Shown here: piece by piece, positions 17,394 through 27,186 of the stretch
How positions within the stretch are numbered: the stretch's first letter is position 1
Layout of the letters: each line of letters opens with the position of its first letter
DNA from: Mucilaginibacter cryoferens
GTDB lineage: Bacteria; Bacteroidota; Bacteroidia; Sphingobacteriales; Sphingobacteriaceae
Reading direction: 5' to 3'
Assembly (NCBI RefSeq): GCF_014205845.1
Contig: NZ_JACHCR010000020.1
Coordinates: forward strand, 62,001 to 126,000
DNA length: 64,000 nucleotides
Translations under genes and position numbers: made by a program
Notes under the pieces: model-generated
What the model was told of the DNA's origin: nothing
The model's input: the letters and a program-made list of their open reading frames with translations, nothing else
Database searches by the model: none

Positions 17394-17442
17394 CAATACA
17401 AATTTCACCAATTAAGTGGGATTAGCACGAATTAAAACAAAT
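17394..17442. repeat. Dispersed CACGAATT repeat before the ClC gene
   Basis: AATACAAATTTCACCAATTA at 17394 is followed by AGTGGGATTAGCACGAATTA. This copy touches the ATG of the ClC gene and makes a false N-terminal extension of its frame. Confidence 0.55.
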
Positions 17443-17573
17443 TAACAAACAGGCACCATTGAAAGCGAATTAGCGTCAATTTAAACCAAACTTTTACAAG
17501 GTATGCAATTTGACAAGCATTTGTAACAGTTATACCATTCGTGAGTTTCGTATCTGATTAATTATATTTGCCC

Positions 17574-18755
17574 ATGATTTCTTCGCAAAGATATGATCAA
17601 AGAGGTGTATCTGCCTCAAAAGATGATGTACATAATGCTATTAAAAACATTGATAAAGGCATTTTCCCTAAAGCCTTCTGTAAAATAGTACCCGATATAT
17701 TAACAAACGATGCCGACCATTGCAATATTATGCACGCCGATGGTGCAGGTACTAAATCGTCGCTGGCATATACCTACTGGAAAGAAACCGGCGACATTTC
17801 GGTATGGCGCGGTATTGCCCAGGATGCCATCATCATGAATCTGGATGATTTGCTTTGCGTAGGCGCTACAGACAATATCCTGCTATCGTCAACCATCGGT
17901 CGTAACAAAAACCTGATACCGGGCGAAGTTATTGCAGCCATTATAAACGGTACCGAAGAAATTTTAAGCGAATTACGCGATGCCGGCATCGGCATTTACT
18001 CTACCGGTGGAGAAACCGCCGATGTGGGCGACCTGGTGCGTACCATTATTGTAGACTCTACCGTAACCTGCCGTATGAAACGCAGCGATGTAATATCAAA
18101 CCATCGCATTAAACCCGGCGATGTTATTGTAGGCCTTGCGTCATACGGGCAGGCCAATTATGAAAAGGAATATAACGGAGGCATGGGCTCCAACGGCCTA
18201 ACATCTGCCCGCCATGATGTGTTTAACAAAACCATTGCCCAAAAATATCCCGAAAGCTATGATGCCGCCATCCCTTATGAACTTATCTTCAGCGGCAGTA
18301 AAAACCTTACCGACCTGGTTGATATTGGCAATGGCCAAAGCATTACCGCGGGTAAACTGGTATTAAGTGCAACACGCACTTACGCGCCTATTATTAAGGC
18401 GATGTTAGATAAGTACCGCAGCCAGATAAACGGCATGGTACATTGCAGCGGCGGCGCGCAAACCAAGGTACTGCACTTTGTTGACGAACTGCACATTATT
18501 AAAGATAACCTGTTCCCCGTTCCACCGCTGTTTAAACTTATTCAGCACGAATCAAAAACCAGCTGGCAGGAAATGTATAAGGTATTTAACATGGGCCACC
18601 GTATGGAGCTGTATGTACCTGCAGAAATAGCACAGGATCTTATTGCGATATCCCAAAGCTTTGGGGTTGATGCACAGATCATAGGCCGGGTTGAAAAAGC
18701 CGATGTTAAACAGGTAACTGTAACCTCGGAGTTTGGCGAGTTTGTATATAATTAA
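17574..18755 (+). CDS. purM: Phosphoribosylformylglycinamidine cyclo-ligase (AIR synthetase)
   Basis: A 393-residue enzyme of purine synthesis, converting FGAM and ATP to AIR in the cytoplasm. It is the longer Bacteroidota form (typical PurM near 345). Motifs: YDQRGVSASKDDVHNAI at the start, HADGAGTKSSLAY (phosphate/ATP loop), IAQDAIIMNLDDLLCVGA, STGGETADVGDLV and GASYGQ-like GLASYGQANYEKEYNGGMGSNGLTS. The C-terminal AIRS half has MVHCSGGAQTKVLHF. The open frame begins at TTG 17568, but ATG 17574 gives the natural MISSQRYDQRG start. A single-gene unit closed by a strong bidirectional terminator. I am confident about the enzyme because the N-terminal half matches remembered Bacteroides PurM closely. 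Confidence 0.93.
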   Translation: MISSQRYDQRGVSASKDDVHNAIKNIDKGIFPKAFCKIVPDILTNDADHCNIMHADGAGTKSSLAYTYWKETGDISVWRGIAQDAIIMNLDDLLCVGATDNILLSSTIGRNKNLIPGEVIAAIINGTEEILSELRDAGIGIYSTGGETADVGDLVRTIIVDSTVTCRMKRSDVISNHRIKPGDVIVGLASYGQANYEKEYNGGMGSNGLTSARHDVFNKTIAQKYPESYDAAIPYELIFSGSKNLTDLVDIGNGQSITAGKLVLSATRTYAPIIKAMLDKYRSQINGMVHCSGGAQTKVLHFVDELHIIKDNLFPVPPLFKLIQHESKTSWQEMYKVFNMGHRMELYVPAEIAQDLIAISQSFGVDAQIIGRVEKADVKQVTVTSEFGEFVYN

Positions 18756-18794
18756 AACAGCTTAATCCATTTAGCTTAGGGACATCCCTAAACT

Positions 18795-18834
18795 AAAAAG
18801 AGTCCCGAACTAAATTGTCCGGGACTCTTTTTTG
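18795..18834. terminator. Bidirectional terminator between purM and a TonB receptor gene
   Basis: Stem AAGAGTCCCG (18798-18807) with CGGGACTCTT (18820-18829), 12-base loop. T run on the plus side and an A run before it, so it can stop both purM and the convergent receptor gene. Confidence 0.9.
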
Positions 18835-18849
18835 CTTGCTTAGTTTCAA

Positions 18850-21800
18850 TTAGAAACTGTAGTGGAAGCTCAATTGGCCTCTCCAGCGTGAAAGCAGATC
18901 ATTTACGAAGTAAGGTTTAGTCTGACCATTTACAGTATTCATTTTCGTTTGATCGAACGTGAAAGTTGGATTGGTTGATTGATTTACAACAGTAAATAAC
19001 GATACATCCTGATTTGATGTTCCATAGCTCCAGCCAGATTTTTTATCAATCAGGTTACCAACGTTAAGTATATCTAAAGACACAGTAATACGGTGTTGGT
19101 TAACTAAGAAAAAGTCTTGAGAAATTTTTAGGTCGAACCTGTTTTCCCATGGTGTACGGTCGCCGTTACGTGGTATAACTTTACCTTCGTATTTCTTCAG
19201 GTTAGGATTACCTTCAATAAAGGCTTTTAAATCGCTCCATTGTTGCGCTGCCGTTCTGGTAACGGTTGTAACACCACCGCTGGTAGCAGTAAGATCAACC
19301 AATTTGTAACTGGTATAACCAGTTGCATTACTAAGTTCTGCTGCTGATGGTACGTAAACCAAATTGGCATTGTTATTACCGGTTTTACCTGTAATATCAT
19401 CGCCGTTGATGTTTTTAGAATAAGTATAGCTAAAAGGTAAACCAGATTGGCCGGTGTAAACCAAACCAATTGTTGTAGCTGCACGGTTATGAGCGTATTT
19501 AAACGTTTTTGAAATATAACCAACTATACGTGATCCCGGATCGTAGTTTGAACGGGATTCGTCGAGGCTGTTTAAACCGTTGGTATTATATGCAAAGCGC
19601 CAGTTTGATAACGCTACCGAGCTTGTACCATCATTTACCGAGTAAGATGCACCGTAGGTATAAGCAACACTACCAGACCATCCGTTGCTGAATGGTTTTT
19701 GAATTTGAGCAGTTAAGTTATAAGAGTAACCTTTGTTGGTATTGGTAAGTTCCAATACATCGGTAAACTTGTTATCCAAACGGGTAAAATTATACCATGG
19801 ACGGGTGCTGCTGCCAATATTTACATTACCGGCCTGTGCTGCTATATTAAGGTTTTTGTAAAGTATGTTATTGATGTTTTGAGTAAACAAACCTTCCAAA
19901 GTACCTATTAAACCCCAGAAAGGCAATTTCTGATCAACAGCTAAGTTAGCACGGAAAATTTGAGGAACCTTAAAGTTTGGATCGGTAATATCAACCTCTG
20001 TTGCCGGAGGTGTATTGCCCGATGGGATATAAGCGCCACCTAAACGGGCATTTGGATCATAGTGAAAATGCAGATCAGACGGAACAGAAGTACCGCTTGG
20101 AGCATATTTAACTGTTGTTACACCCGAACCACCGTATGAGTTAGAGATCCATACCAATGGCGTTTTACCTGTAAATATACCGGCACCACCTCTTAACTGG
20201 GTACTGCCATCGCTGTTTATATCCCAGTTAAAGCCTGCACGCGGGCTAAACAATATCTTTGATTTTGGATGCAGGTTATTTTGGATACCGCCAAAATTGG
20301 CATCAGCATTAAAGGCATCATTAGCTACCGGGCTATTAAAATAAACAGGCAAATCAAACCTTACACCATAAGTTAACTTAAAGTTAGGGGTTACTGCCCA
20401 TACATCACCAGCATATGCACTAAACTGGGCTACATGCATAACAGAAGGAGCCTGATCATTACCACCTTTGGTTGAATAGTTTAAAGTATAAGAGTTAGGC
20501 ACCGAAGTTGGGTCCATAAAGGCCGCTATATTATCGTAGCCGGCAGTGGTTTTGTTATAGGTATAGGCACCTGTATAAGCTTGCAAAAACACGTTATTGC
20601 TATTGTAAAAACCGTTATCGGTACCAATAGTAATGGTGTGATTGTCTTTGTATATGGTGTAGTTATCTGTTAAAGTAAAGTTATTTTGCTTTAACGAGTT
20701 TGCCGATGATGAAAAATCGGCGCCGAAGTTGTACGATACCCCGTTTTGTGTAATTGCAACGTTAGGGAACGGAGAGGTTTCTCTTCTATCGTTTATGTTA
20801 TTATAGGTTGCACGTAAAACGTTTGATGAATTACTTGAAATACTACTGTTTAACTCAACAACAGATGAGTTGGTAGTGCTTTTAAAAGTGTAGCCTCCGT
20901 TTGCATAAGTAACAGAAGTTGGGCTGCGGCTGATAATATAGTTACTGCCATCAACATAACTATGCCTAACGGTTAACTTATTTTTATCATTAATATTCCA
21001 GTCTATACGGGCAAATATTGATGTTGCGCTTTGGGTTTTATTGATGTTTGAAAAAGATCCCGGATCGTAGTTATAGGTACTTTTCAAATAATCGCTTATT
21101 TGTTGCAGCTTGGCAACATCGGCCGCGGCAAACTTTGTACCAGAACCAGCCTGTGTAGGATCAAAAGCTAATGGCGTTGAGTTGGTAAACCGCTCGGCAT
21201 TGGCAAAAAAGAACAACTTGTTTTTAACAATGGCACCACCTAAGCTTGCACCAAATGTTTTGTTACTAAAAGTGCCGTATTTTTGATTATTGGTAACGCT
21301 TTTACCTACGAAACCCTGGTTTTGGAACAGGTAATAAGCCGAGCCATGAAAATCATTAGTACCGCTTTTTGTAACCGCGTTGATACCGCCACCGGTAAAA
21401 CCACCCTGGGTAACATCATAAGGAGAAAGCAATACCTGCACCTCCTGAATAGATTCGAAAGGAATTGGGTTTACACCTGCCTGACCGCCGTTTGTGCCCG
21501 ACGAAGACAAACCAAACGCGTCATTTGCATTGGCACCATCAATAGTAAACTGATTGTAACGGTTGTTTTGACCGGCAAAAGTAATACCGGTAGGGCTGCC
21601 ATCACTGGTGCTAACCGATGCTACCGCCTGTGGAGTTAAGCGCGTAAAATCCTGGATGCTTCTTGATAAGGTAGGCAGGTTTTGAAGTGTGCGCTGAGAA
21701 ATATTGGTTGATGTACCATTTCTTTCCGAACTGATAATAGCACCTTTTCTTTGCCCCTTAACAACTACCTCCGATAAGGCCTTAGACTGATCGTCTAAAG

Positions 21801-22116
21801 TAATGTTAATGTTTAAGGGAGTACCTAAACTAAGGGTAATATCTTCTAACACCCTAGAATTGTAACCAACAAATGAAACCTTTAAAGTATATGGGCCACC
21901 AGAGCGCATATTTGGTATAGTAAATTGCCCGTTAGAACGAGACACCGTGCTGTAAACAGAACCCGAAGGCACATGGGTTGCCACAATAGTTGCACCGGGT
22001 AAAACACCCTTGGCATCTTTAACTACACCTGTAAGACTACTTGTTGTAACCTGTGCAAAGGAAAAACTTGCAGTAATAAGGCTAATGAATAACAAAAGAA
22101 GTAAATGCTTCCTCAT
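18850..22116 (-). CDS. Oar-like TonB-dependent receptor (copy 1)
   Basis: A 1088-residue outer-membrane protein. Signal peptide to about residue 21; a carboxypeptidase-regulatory-like domain at about 25-115 (SLTGVVKDAKGVLPGATIVAT); a plug domain at about 120-250 (LSEVVVKGQRKG, NRYNQFTIDGANANDAFGL, INAVTKSGTNDFHGSAYYLF); then a large beta-barrel that ends WRGQLSFHYSF with a terminal Phe. The length and the VTKSGTN motif fit the Oar subclass rather than SusC. It imports a peptide, metal complex or other large solute, or exports one; no SusD is next to it. A near twin is at 23481-26816, and the two share the promoter form. Terminator shared with purM. Confidence 0.9.
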   Translation of the reverse strand: MRKHLLLLLFISLITASFSFAQVTTSSLTGVVKDAKGVLPGATIVATHVPSGSVYSTVSRSNGQFTIPNMRSGGPYTLKVSFVGYNSRVLEDITLSLGTPLNINITLDDQSKALSEVVVKGQRKGAIISSERNGTSTNISQRTLQNLPTLSRSIQDFTRLTPQAVASVSTSDGSPTGITFAGQNNRYNQFTIDGANANDAFGLSSSGTNGGQAGVNPIPFESIQEVQVLLSPYDVTQGGFTGGGINAVTKSGTNDFHGSAYYLFQNQGFVGKSVTNNQKYGTFSNKTFGASLGGAIVKNKLFFFANAERFTNSTPLAFDPTQAGSGTKFAAADVAKLQQISDYLKSTYNYDPGSFSNINKTQSATSIFARIDWNINDKNKLTVRHSYVDGSNYIISRSPTSVTYANGGYTFKSTTNSSVVELNSSISSNSSNVLRATYNNINDRRETSPFPNVAITQNGVSYNFGADFSSSANSLKQNNFTLTDNYTIYKDNHTITIGTDNGFYNSNNVFLQAYTGAYTYNKTTAGYDNIAAFMDPTSVPNSYTLNYSTKGGNDQAPSVMHVAQFSAYAGDVWAVTPNFKLTYGVRFDLPVYFNSPVANDAFNADANFGGIQNNLHPKSKILFSPRAGFNWDINSDGSTQLRGGAGIFTGKTPLVWISNSYGGSGVTTVKYAPSGTSVPSDLHFHYDPNARLGGAYIPSGNTPPATEVDITDPNFKVPQIFRANLAVDQKLPFWGLIGTLEGLFTQNINNILYKNLNIAAQAGNVNIGSSTRPWYNFTRLDNKFTDVLELTNTNKGYSYNLTAQIQKPFSNGWSGSVAYTYGASYSVNDGTSSVALSNWRFAYNTNGLNSLDESRSNYDPGSRIVGYISKTFKYAHNRAATTIGLVYTGQSGLPFSYTYSKNINGDDITGKTGNNNANLVYVPSAAELSNATGYTSYKLVDLTATSGGVTTVTRTAAQQWSDLKAFIEGNPNLKKYEGKVIPRNGDRTPWENRFDLKISQDFFLVNQHRITVSLDILNVGNLIDKKSGWSYGTSNQDVSLFTVVNQSTNPTFTFDQTKMNTVNGQTKPYFVNDLLSRWRGQLSFHYSF

Positions 22117-22154
22117 AAATTGTTTTTTTAATTATAAACTTAATTAATTGTCGG

Positions 22155-22182
22155 CAAAAATACTAAATCCTCTCTTTATCAA
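22155..22182 (-). promoter_or_regulatory. Promoter of Oar-like receptor copy 1
   Basis: On the minus strand TTG (22180-22182) and TATTTTTG (22155-22162) are separated by 17 bases. The TTG is part of AACTTAACATTG, also found in the promoter of copy 2 with the same spacing. The start codon is about 38 bases downstream. Confidence 0.65.
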
Positions 22183-22293
22183 TGTTAAGTTAATATTAAT
22201 AATTAACATGCAACTATCATGTTATAAACAAAAATAAAACACTGAAAACCAACATCATAAAACATGATTCTCAATATAAAAAGAGCATATAGC

Positions 22294-22323
22294 AAAAAAC
22301 CCCGGCCAAACTGACCGGGGTTT
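22294..22323 (-). terminator. Terminator of the NHL lipoprotein gene
   Basis: Stem AAACCCCGG (22297-22305) with CCGGGGTTT (22315-22323), nine-base loop. On the minus strand it is followed by six T residues. It lies 26 bases past the stop of the NHL gene. Confidence 0.9.
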
Positions 22324-22349
22324 CATATTTTAAGTTAGGTATTATTTAG

Positions 22350-23450
22350 TTACTTAACAGCGATTGCCTGTATCAAGTTACCAAGTGTATTGGCTACATA
22401 AACGTTACCTGCATTATCTGCAACAACAGCAGATGGCCCGTTAAATGGAGTAACCAAATTATAATAGCCACTACCTGCTACAGATGATACAACACCAGCA
22501 GTAGTAATTTTGCGTACTAGGTTATTACCGGCATCAGCAACAAACAGGTTACCAGCATTATCAATAGTAATACCACTTGGGTGACTAAATGATGCTGCTT
22601 TACCCGTACCATCGCTGTTACCGGCTTTTCCAGTACCTGCAATTGTGGTTACAACGCCAGTTATGTCAACTTTGCGGATGCTGTGATTGTTTGCATCAGC
22701 TACATATAAATTACCTGCAGCATCAACAGCTATGGCGCGTGGCCCATTAAATGAAGCTGCGGTACCAGTGCCATCAACATTTCCAACTGATTTACCTGCA
22801 ATTGTTGATACTGTTCCATCAGGTTGCACTTTACGAATCGAGTTATTAGTGTAGTCGGCCACATATAAATTACCAACAGCATCAATTGCTAAACCAGCAG
22901 GGTTATTGAACAAACCTGCTACAGCCGGAGTTGTACCAACAGCTGCCACTGTGTTAGCAGAACCAGATTTTCCGCTTGTACCCGCAAATACAGTTACAGC
23001 TCCGGTGGTTGCAATTTTGCGTATGGTTTGGTTACCAAAATCAGCCACGAAAATATTTCCTAGAGCATCAACAACAACACCTGTGGGGCCATTATATGAA
23101 GCAGCGTCGCCAATTTTGGTTGCATTTGCACTACCCGAAAGCAATGTTCCAGATACGGTGCTTACAACGCCAGCCGAGGTAATTTTACGAATTTGGTTAT
23201 TCCCCTTATCTGCAATGTATAAATTACCTGATGCATCAAGCGTAATCCCATTTGGATAATTAAAAGAGGCAGCGGTGCTGCTTCCGTTTGCTGCGCCAAA
23301 TGCTCCGCTTCCGGCAACTGTAGTTACAACACCGGTGGTAGCTACCGGATTGGGCAGCGGAGTGACCTTGTTGTCGTTTTTACAAGCTTCAAAAAAGAAA
23401 GCAGGAGAAAGCGCAAGTAATCCAATAATTATATTTTTATTCAATTTCAT
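22350..23450 (-). CDS. NHL-repeat lipoprotein
   Basis: A 366-residue protein with a signal peptide and a likely lipoprotein cysteine at residue 22 (FFFEACKND). The lipobox is atypical because of the Glu before Ala-Cys. Six NHL repeats follow, with cores such as GITLDASGNLYIADKGNNQIRKI, so the mature part should be a six-bladed beta-propeller. Five repeats end in a strong RK-[IV] core; the last is weaker (ANTLGNLIQAI). It starts 30 bases after the stop of Oar-like receptor copy 2 and is almost surely in its operon, with a terminator right behind. A surface or periplasmic partner of that receptor, binding ligand or protein, is the best inference. Confidence 0.88.
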   Translation of the reverse strand: MKLNKNIIIGLLALSPAFFFEACKNDNKVTPLPNPVATTGVVTTVAGSGAFGAANGSSTAASFNYPNGITLDASGNLYIADKGNNQIRKITSAGVVSTVSGTLLSGSANATKIGDAASYNGPTGVVVDALGNIFVADFGNQTIRKIATTGAVTVFAGTSGKSGSANTVAAVGTTPAVAGLFNNPAGLAIDAVGNLYVADYTNNSIRKVQPDGTVSTIAGKSVGNVDGTGTAASFNGPRAIAVDAAGNLYVADANNHSIRKVDITGVVTTIAGTGKAGNSDGTGKAASFSHPSGITIDNAGNLFVADAGNNLVRKITTAGVVSSVAGSGYYNLVTPFNGPSAVVADNAGNVYVANTLGNLIQAIAVK

Positions 23451-23480
23451 AATTGTTCTTTTTTTTCAATTAATAATAAC

Positions 23481-26400
23481 TTAATTAAATATGTATCTAA
23501 CACCAATCTGAGCCTGGAAACGTGAGAACTGGCTTATATCTGTCTTATATGAACTTGTAACAGGTGTAGCTGTGTTTGGATCAAGATAAGGGAAAGAATA
23601 AGTAGCTCTGCCGGTAGCAGGATCTTTACCTGCATAACTCAACACAGTGGTTGCACCGCTGTTAAAGCCGCTGTATGATACCTGGTATAAGCCCCAGTTA
23701 CGGTTAAGAAGATTAGTTAAGTTAATAACATCAAAAGTAACTTCCAGCGTGTTTTTAACTTTTCCGGTTTGGATAAAGAAATCCTGTGCAAAATGCAAAT
23801 CGACACGTTTGTATGTTGGCAATATAGCACCGTTTCTTTGTGCATACTCACCCCTGTGCTGACTTAAGTATGGATCCTGACTAATGAAATTATTTAACTG
23901 AGTCCATATCTGTGCTGGTGTACGTGTATCCGGAGTTCCATTTGCTGCGTTACTTGCTTTAACTAACATAATGTCACCTTGATTTTTTGGAATATACAAA
24001 AGATCGTTTGTGGCACCGTCGTTATTAGGATCGCCCGAAGTGATGTACGATACGGCTCCATTGTTTGATGCTTCAAAAATTAAGCCGATAGTGGTTGCAA
24101 GATTTTTGGCGTATTGTTTACGATATGACACCGTCGCAATAATACGGTTTGGCTGTACATATGAGCTGTTTGAAAGATTATCACCGTTAGGATTACCAGC
24201 AACATACCGAGTGCTCCAAATAGTACTGGCGGTTGAGCCACCATCATTAACATCTTTTGATTTGGTATAGGTATAAGCTACACTGGCTCCAAAACCGTTT
24301 GTAAAGCTTTTTTGTAATTGACCAGTAACAAAATATGAAAATCCTTTGTTTGTGTTTTTCATGTAATACAAACCAGTGATAGATGGATTTGCAGCGGTTG
24401 CGGCTGCAGCTGCGGGAGTTGTGTTTTTAGAATCATATTGAATCTGACCTTCAGCACCCGGAAGTGTTGTATAGCCGTCAGACAATACTAAATTCTGATG
24501 ATAGATAGCACGGATATCTTTAGTATAAGCACCTTCAACAGTACCGATGATACCACCAGGTAGTTTTTGGTCAACCGCAAGGTTTGTTCTCCAAATTTTC
24601 GGATATTTCAGGTTGGGATCTGCAACATCAAGTTCGTAAGATGTATTGGCTACTGCATTTGACGGACGGTTTGCATTAACATCCTTATTAAATACTAACT
24701 GCTGATTTGTTGGATCGTTAGCTTTTGTAATTGTGCGTGAACCAAACAGTAAACCATTGTTTGAAGCCTGATTGGAGATCCATACAAATGGTACCGAACC
24801 TGTAAACAAACCAGAACCACCACGTACCTGGGTAGAACCATCGCCATTTACATCCCAGTTAAAACCTACACGAGGAGAAAGCTGGATTCTATTTTTAGGC
24901 AATTTAGAAACATCAACTTGAGTACCACCTTGGAAAGTTAAGCCAGCAGCATTACTATTTGCCGCCAGCGACGTAGGGAAGGAATCATAATCAGCTCTTA
25001 AACCATAAGTTAACCTAAAGTTATCAGTAACATGGAATTTATCTTGTATATAAAGGCTATATATAGAAGCTTTTATTTTAGCTAACGGCAATGAGCTACC
25101 TGAAGCCGGGTAACGCAAAGTATATGCTGCAGCAGGCAAACCATTTATAAAATCTGATGCTGAGTTATAAGTATATAAACCATTATAATCCGGGGCAAAA
25201 CCGTTAGTATAACTTTGGATCTGATTACTTGTACCTATTGTAAACTCGTGTTTACCAGAATAGATGGTAAAGTCATCAGCAAATTGCCATATATTAGTAC
25301 TTAATAAGTTACCTGCAGTATAAAGCTCAGAACCAAAACTTGTTGCTGTTGCTGTAGCAGCTGTAACAACGTTACCAGTTGCATCAGATGTACCATTGCC
25401 AATATCAACCATTGGCAATAATCCATTGCCTAAAAAGGCACGATAATCTCTCAATGCAGAATAACCAACAGTTAGCTTGTTTGACATAGCATTACTAACG
25501 CGCGTATTTAACTCAACAATACCTATATTAAAGTTGTTGTTGATAGTATAACCAGAGCCATAAAAAGGCAAAGTGTTTGGACCAGGAGCACGGGTTGTGC
25601 CGTAACCTACGCTGGTTTTACCATCACTATTGCTGATACCTGAATTACTGGCCGGTTGGTCTTTAAACGATTTTAAGTAGAAATACTTAGCGCTTAAAGT
25701 ATTGTTTTTATCAATGTTCCAATCTAATTTGGCAGTTAACTTATCGCTGGATGTTCTATAAACATAGTTTTCATAAGCCCCCGGATCGTAGCCGTAGCTT
25801 GCCAGTTTAGTTTTAATAGCATCCAATGTGCTAGACTGAACCGCAGAAACGTTAGAACCGCTTAAGCCTGGACGACCGGCTAAATACGATGTTGCCGGCG
25901 GTTGGCTAATTCTTTCCTGCTCGCCAGATACGAATAAGAACAATTTATTTTTTATAATAGGCCCACCTATAGATACACCTACTGTATGATAATCAAATGG
26001 TGTTTTTATTACCTGAGTGTTTCCTGCATTGTAACCGGTAATACCTGTACCACGACCGTAGTAGTAAACAGTACCTTTAACTGTATTGGTACCCGATTTT
26101 ACTACAGTATTTACACCTGCACCCGTAAAGTTACCCTGACGAACGTCATAAGGAGCAATATCTACCTGAATCTGATCTATCGCATCCAATGAAATTGGCT
26201 GCGAAGATGTTTGTCCTCCCAAAGTACCAGATAAACCAAATGAGTTGTTAAACAGTGCACCGTCAACTGTAATATTATTAAAACTACTACTACGGCCACC
26301 AAAACTTAATCCGTTCGCAGATGGAGTTAATTTGGTAAAGTCGCTTAATGAACGGCTTACAGTTGGCAAGTTCTCAATTTGCTGGCGGCTGATAGTTTCA

Positions 26401-26816
26401 CGGGCACCTGTACGCGAAGAGTTAATTACCTTGCTTCCCGAAGCTACTACTTTTACCTCACCCAATGAAGTTGTATTGTCATCAAGCATAGCAGAAAGTT
26501 TTTGATCCTGGCCGATAGACAGGCTGATATTGTCCTGCTGGTAAGTTTTATAACCAATAAAGGTTACTTTAAAGGTGTAAGGACCACCTACCCTTAAGTT
26601 AGGAATGTTGTAACGGCCATCAGCACGGCTAACCGTTGCGTACACAGTACCGGTTGGTATGTGTGTGATGGTTACAGTTGCACCCGGGATAGCGCCTTTA
26701 GTATCGGTAACGGTACCGTTAATGCTGGCGGTGGTAACACCCTGGGCAGCGGCATTTCTGTTCATCAGAAATGTAAAACCCGTCAATAATAACAAAAGAA
26801 GTAAAGTCTTCCTCAT
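23481..26816 (-). CDS. Oar-like TonB-dependent receptor (copy 2)
   Basis: A 1111-residue homologue of the receptor at 18850-22116. It has the same order: signal peptide (to about residue 25), regulatory-like domain (SINGTVTDTKGAIPGATVTIT, about 30-120), plug (LGEVKVVASGSK, about 125-250, with VNTVVKSGTNTVKGTVYYYG), and barrel ending QAQIGVRYIFN. First gene of an operon with the NHL-repeat lipoprotein. Residues 1-120 are very similar to copy 1, while the barrels diverge, so the ligands should differ. It is not a SusC: no SusD follows and the Oar-type KSGTN motif is present. Confidence 0.9.
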   Translation of the reverse strand: MRKTLLLLLLLTGFTFLMNRNAAAQGVTTASINGTVTDTKGAIPGATVTITHIPTGTVYATVSRADGRYNIPNLRVGGPYTFKVTFIGYKTYQQDNISLSIGQDQKLSAMLDDNTTSLGEVKVVASGSKVINSSRTGARETISRQQIENLPTVSRSLSDFTKLTPSANGLSFGGRSSSFNNITVDGALFNNSFGLSGTLGGQTSSQPISLDAIDQIQVDIAPYDVRQGNFTGAGVNTVVKSGTNTVKGTVYYYGRGTGITGYNAGNTQVIKTPFDYHTVGVSIGGPIIKNKLFLFVSGEQERISQPPATSYLAGRPGLSGSNVSAVQSSTLDAIKTKLASYGYDPGAYENYVYRTSSDKLTAKLDWNIDKNNTLSAKYFYLKSFKDQPASNSGISNSDGKTSVGYGTTRAPGPNTLPFYGSGYTINNNFNIGIVELNTRVSNAMSNKLTVGYSALRDYRAFLGNGLLPMVDIGNGTSDATGNVVTAATATATSFGSELYTAGNLLSTNIWQFADDFTIYSGKHEFTIGTSNQIQSYTNGFAPDYNGLYTYNSASDFINGLPAAAYTLRYPASGSSLPLAKIKASIYSLYIQDKFHVTDNFRLTYGLRADYDSFPTSLAANSNAAGLTFQGGTQVDVSKLPKNRIQLSPRVGFNWDVNGDGSTQVRGGSGLFTGSVPFVWISNQASNNGLLFGSRTITKANDPTNQQLVFNKDVNANRPSNAVANTSYELDVADPNLKYPKIWRTNLAVDQKLPGGIIGTVEGAYTKDIRAIYHQNLVLSDGYTTLPGAEGQIQYDSKNTTPAAAAATAANPSITGLYYMKNTNKGFSYFVTGQLQKSFTNGFGASVAYTYTKSKDVNDGGSTASTIWSTRYVAGNPNGDNLSNSSYVQPNRIIATVSYRKQYAKNLATTIGLIFEASNNGAVSYITSGDPNNDGATNDLLYIPKNQGDIMLVKASNAANGTPDTRTPAQIWTQLNNFISQDPYLSQHRGEYAQRNGAILPTYKRVDLHFAQDFFIQTGKVKNTLEVTFDVINLTNLLNRNWGLYQVSYSGFNSGATTVLSYAGKDPATGRATYSFPYLDPNTATPVTSSYKTDISQFSRFQAQIGVRYIFN

Positions 26817-26855
26817 AAATTGTTTTTTTAAATTATACTTTCAGTTAATTAGTAA

Positions 26856-26883
26856 CAAAGATAAGTAAACGCCTGATTGCCAA
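26856..26883 (-). promoter_or_regulatory. Promoter of Oar-like receptor copy 2
   Basis: On the minus strand TTG (26881-26883) and TATCTTTG (26856-26863), spacing 17 bases. Same AACTTAACATTG context as copy 1. The start codon is about 40 bases downstream. Confidence 0.7.
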
Positions 26884-27186
26884 TGTTAAGTTTGTGTTAA
26901 CAATCGTTGAGTATTTTTCAACATAATGCCATAAATACACAATAAACCATACTAATCAGGTAGATTTAATATGATATTGATAATTAACCAGTCGCTTTAT
27001 TGCCATACCAACACCCGGCTGTAAAAATTACTTTTTATCGCATTATCAAAGTGTAGTATTTTCTCATTTTGCCCCTTTTTACTTAGCTTTGGGCCTTTAA
27101 AAAATTATAGCCAGACGTTAAATAACACCTATGGCTGTAATCCGTGCAAAACAAAAATTTAGTTATCAAAGTATATTATTAAAAAT
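26884..27186. other. Divergent spacer before the lpd gene
   Basis: About 300 bases upstream of the dihydrolipoamide dehydrogenase gene. A TAGCTTTG (27084-27091) matches the -7 form, but no TTG lies at the right distance. I see nothing else here. Confidence 0.35.
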
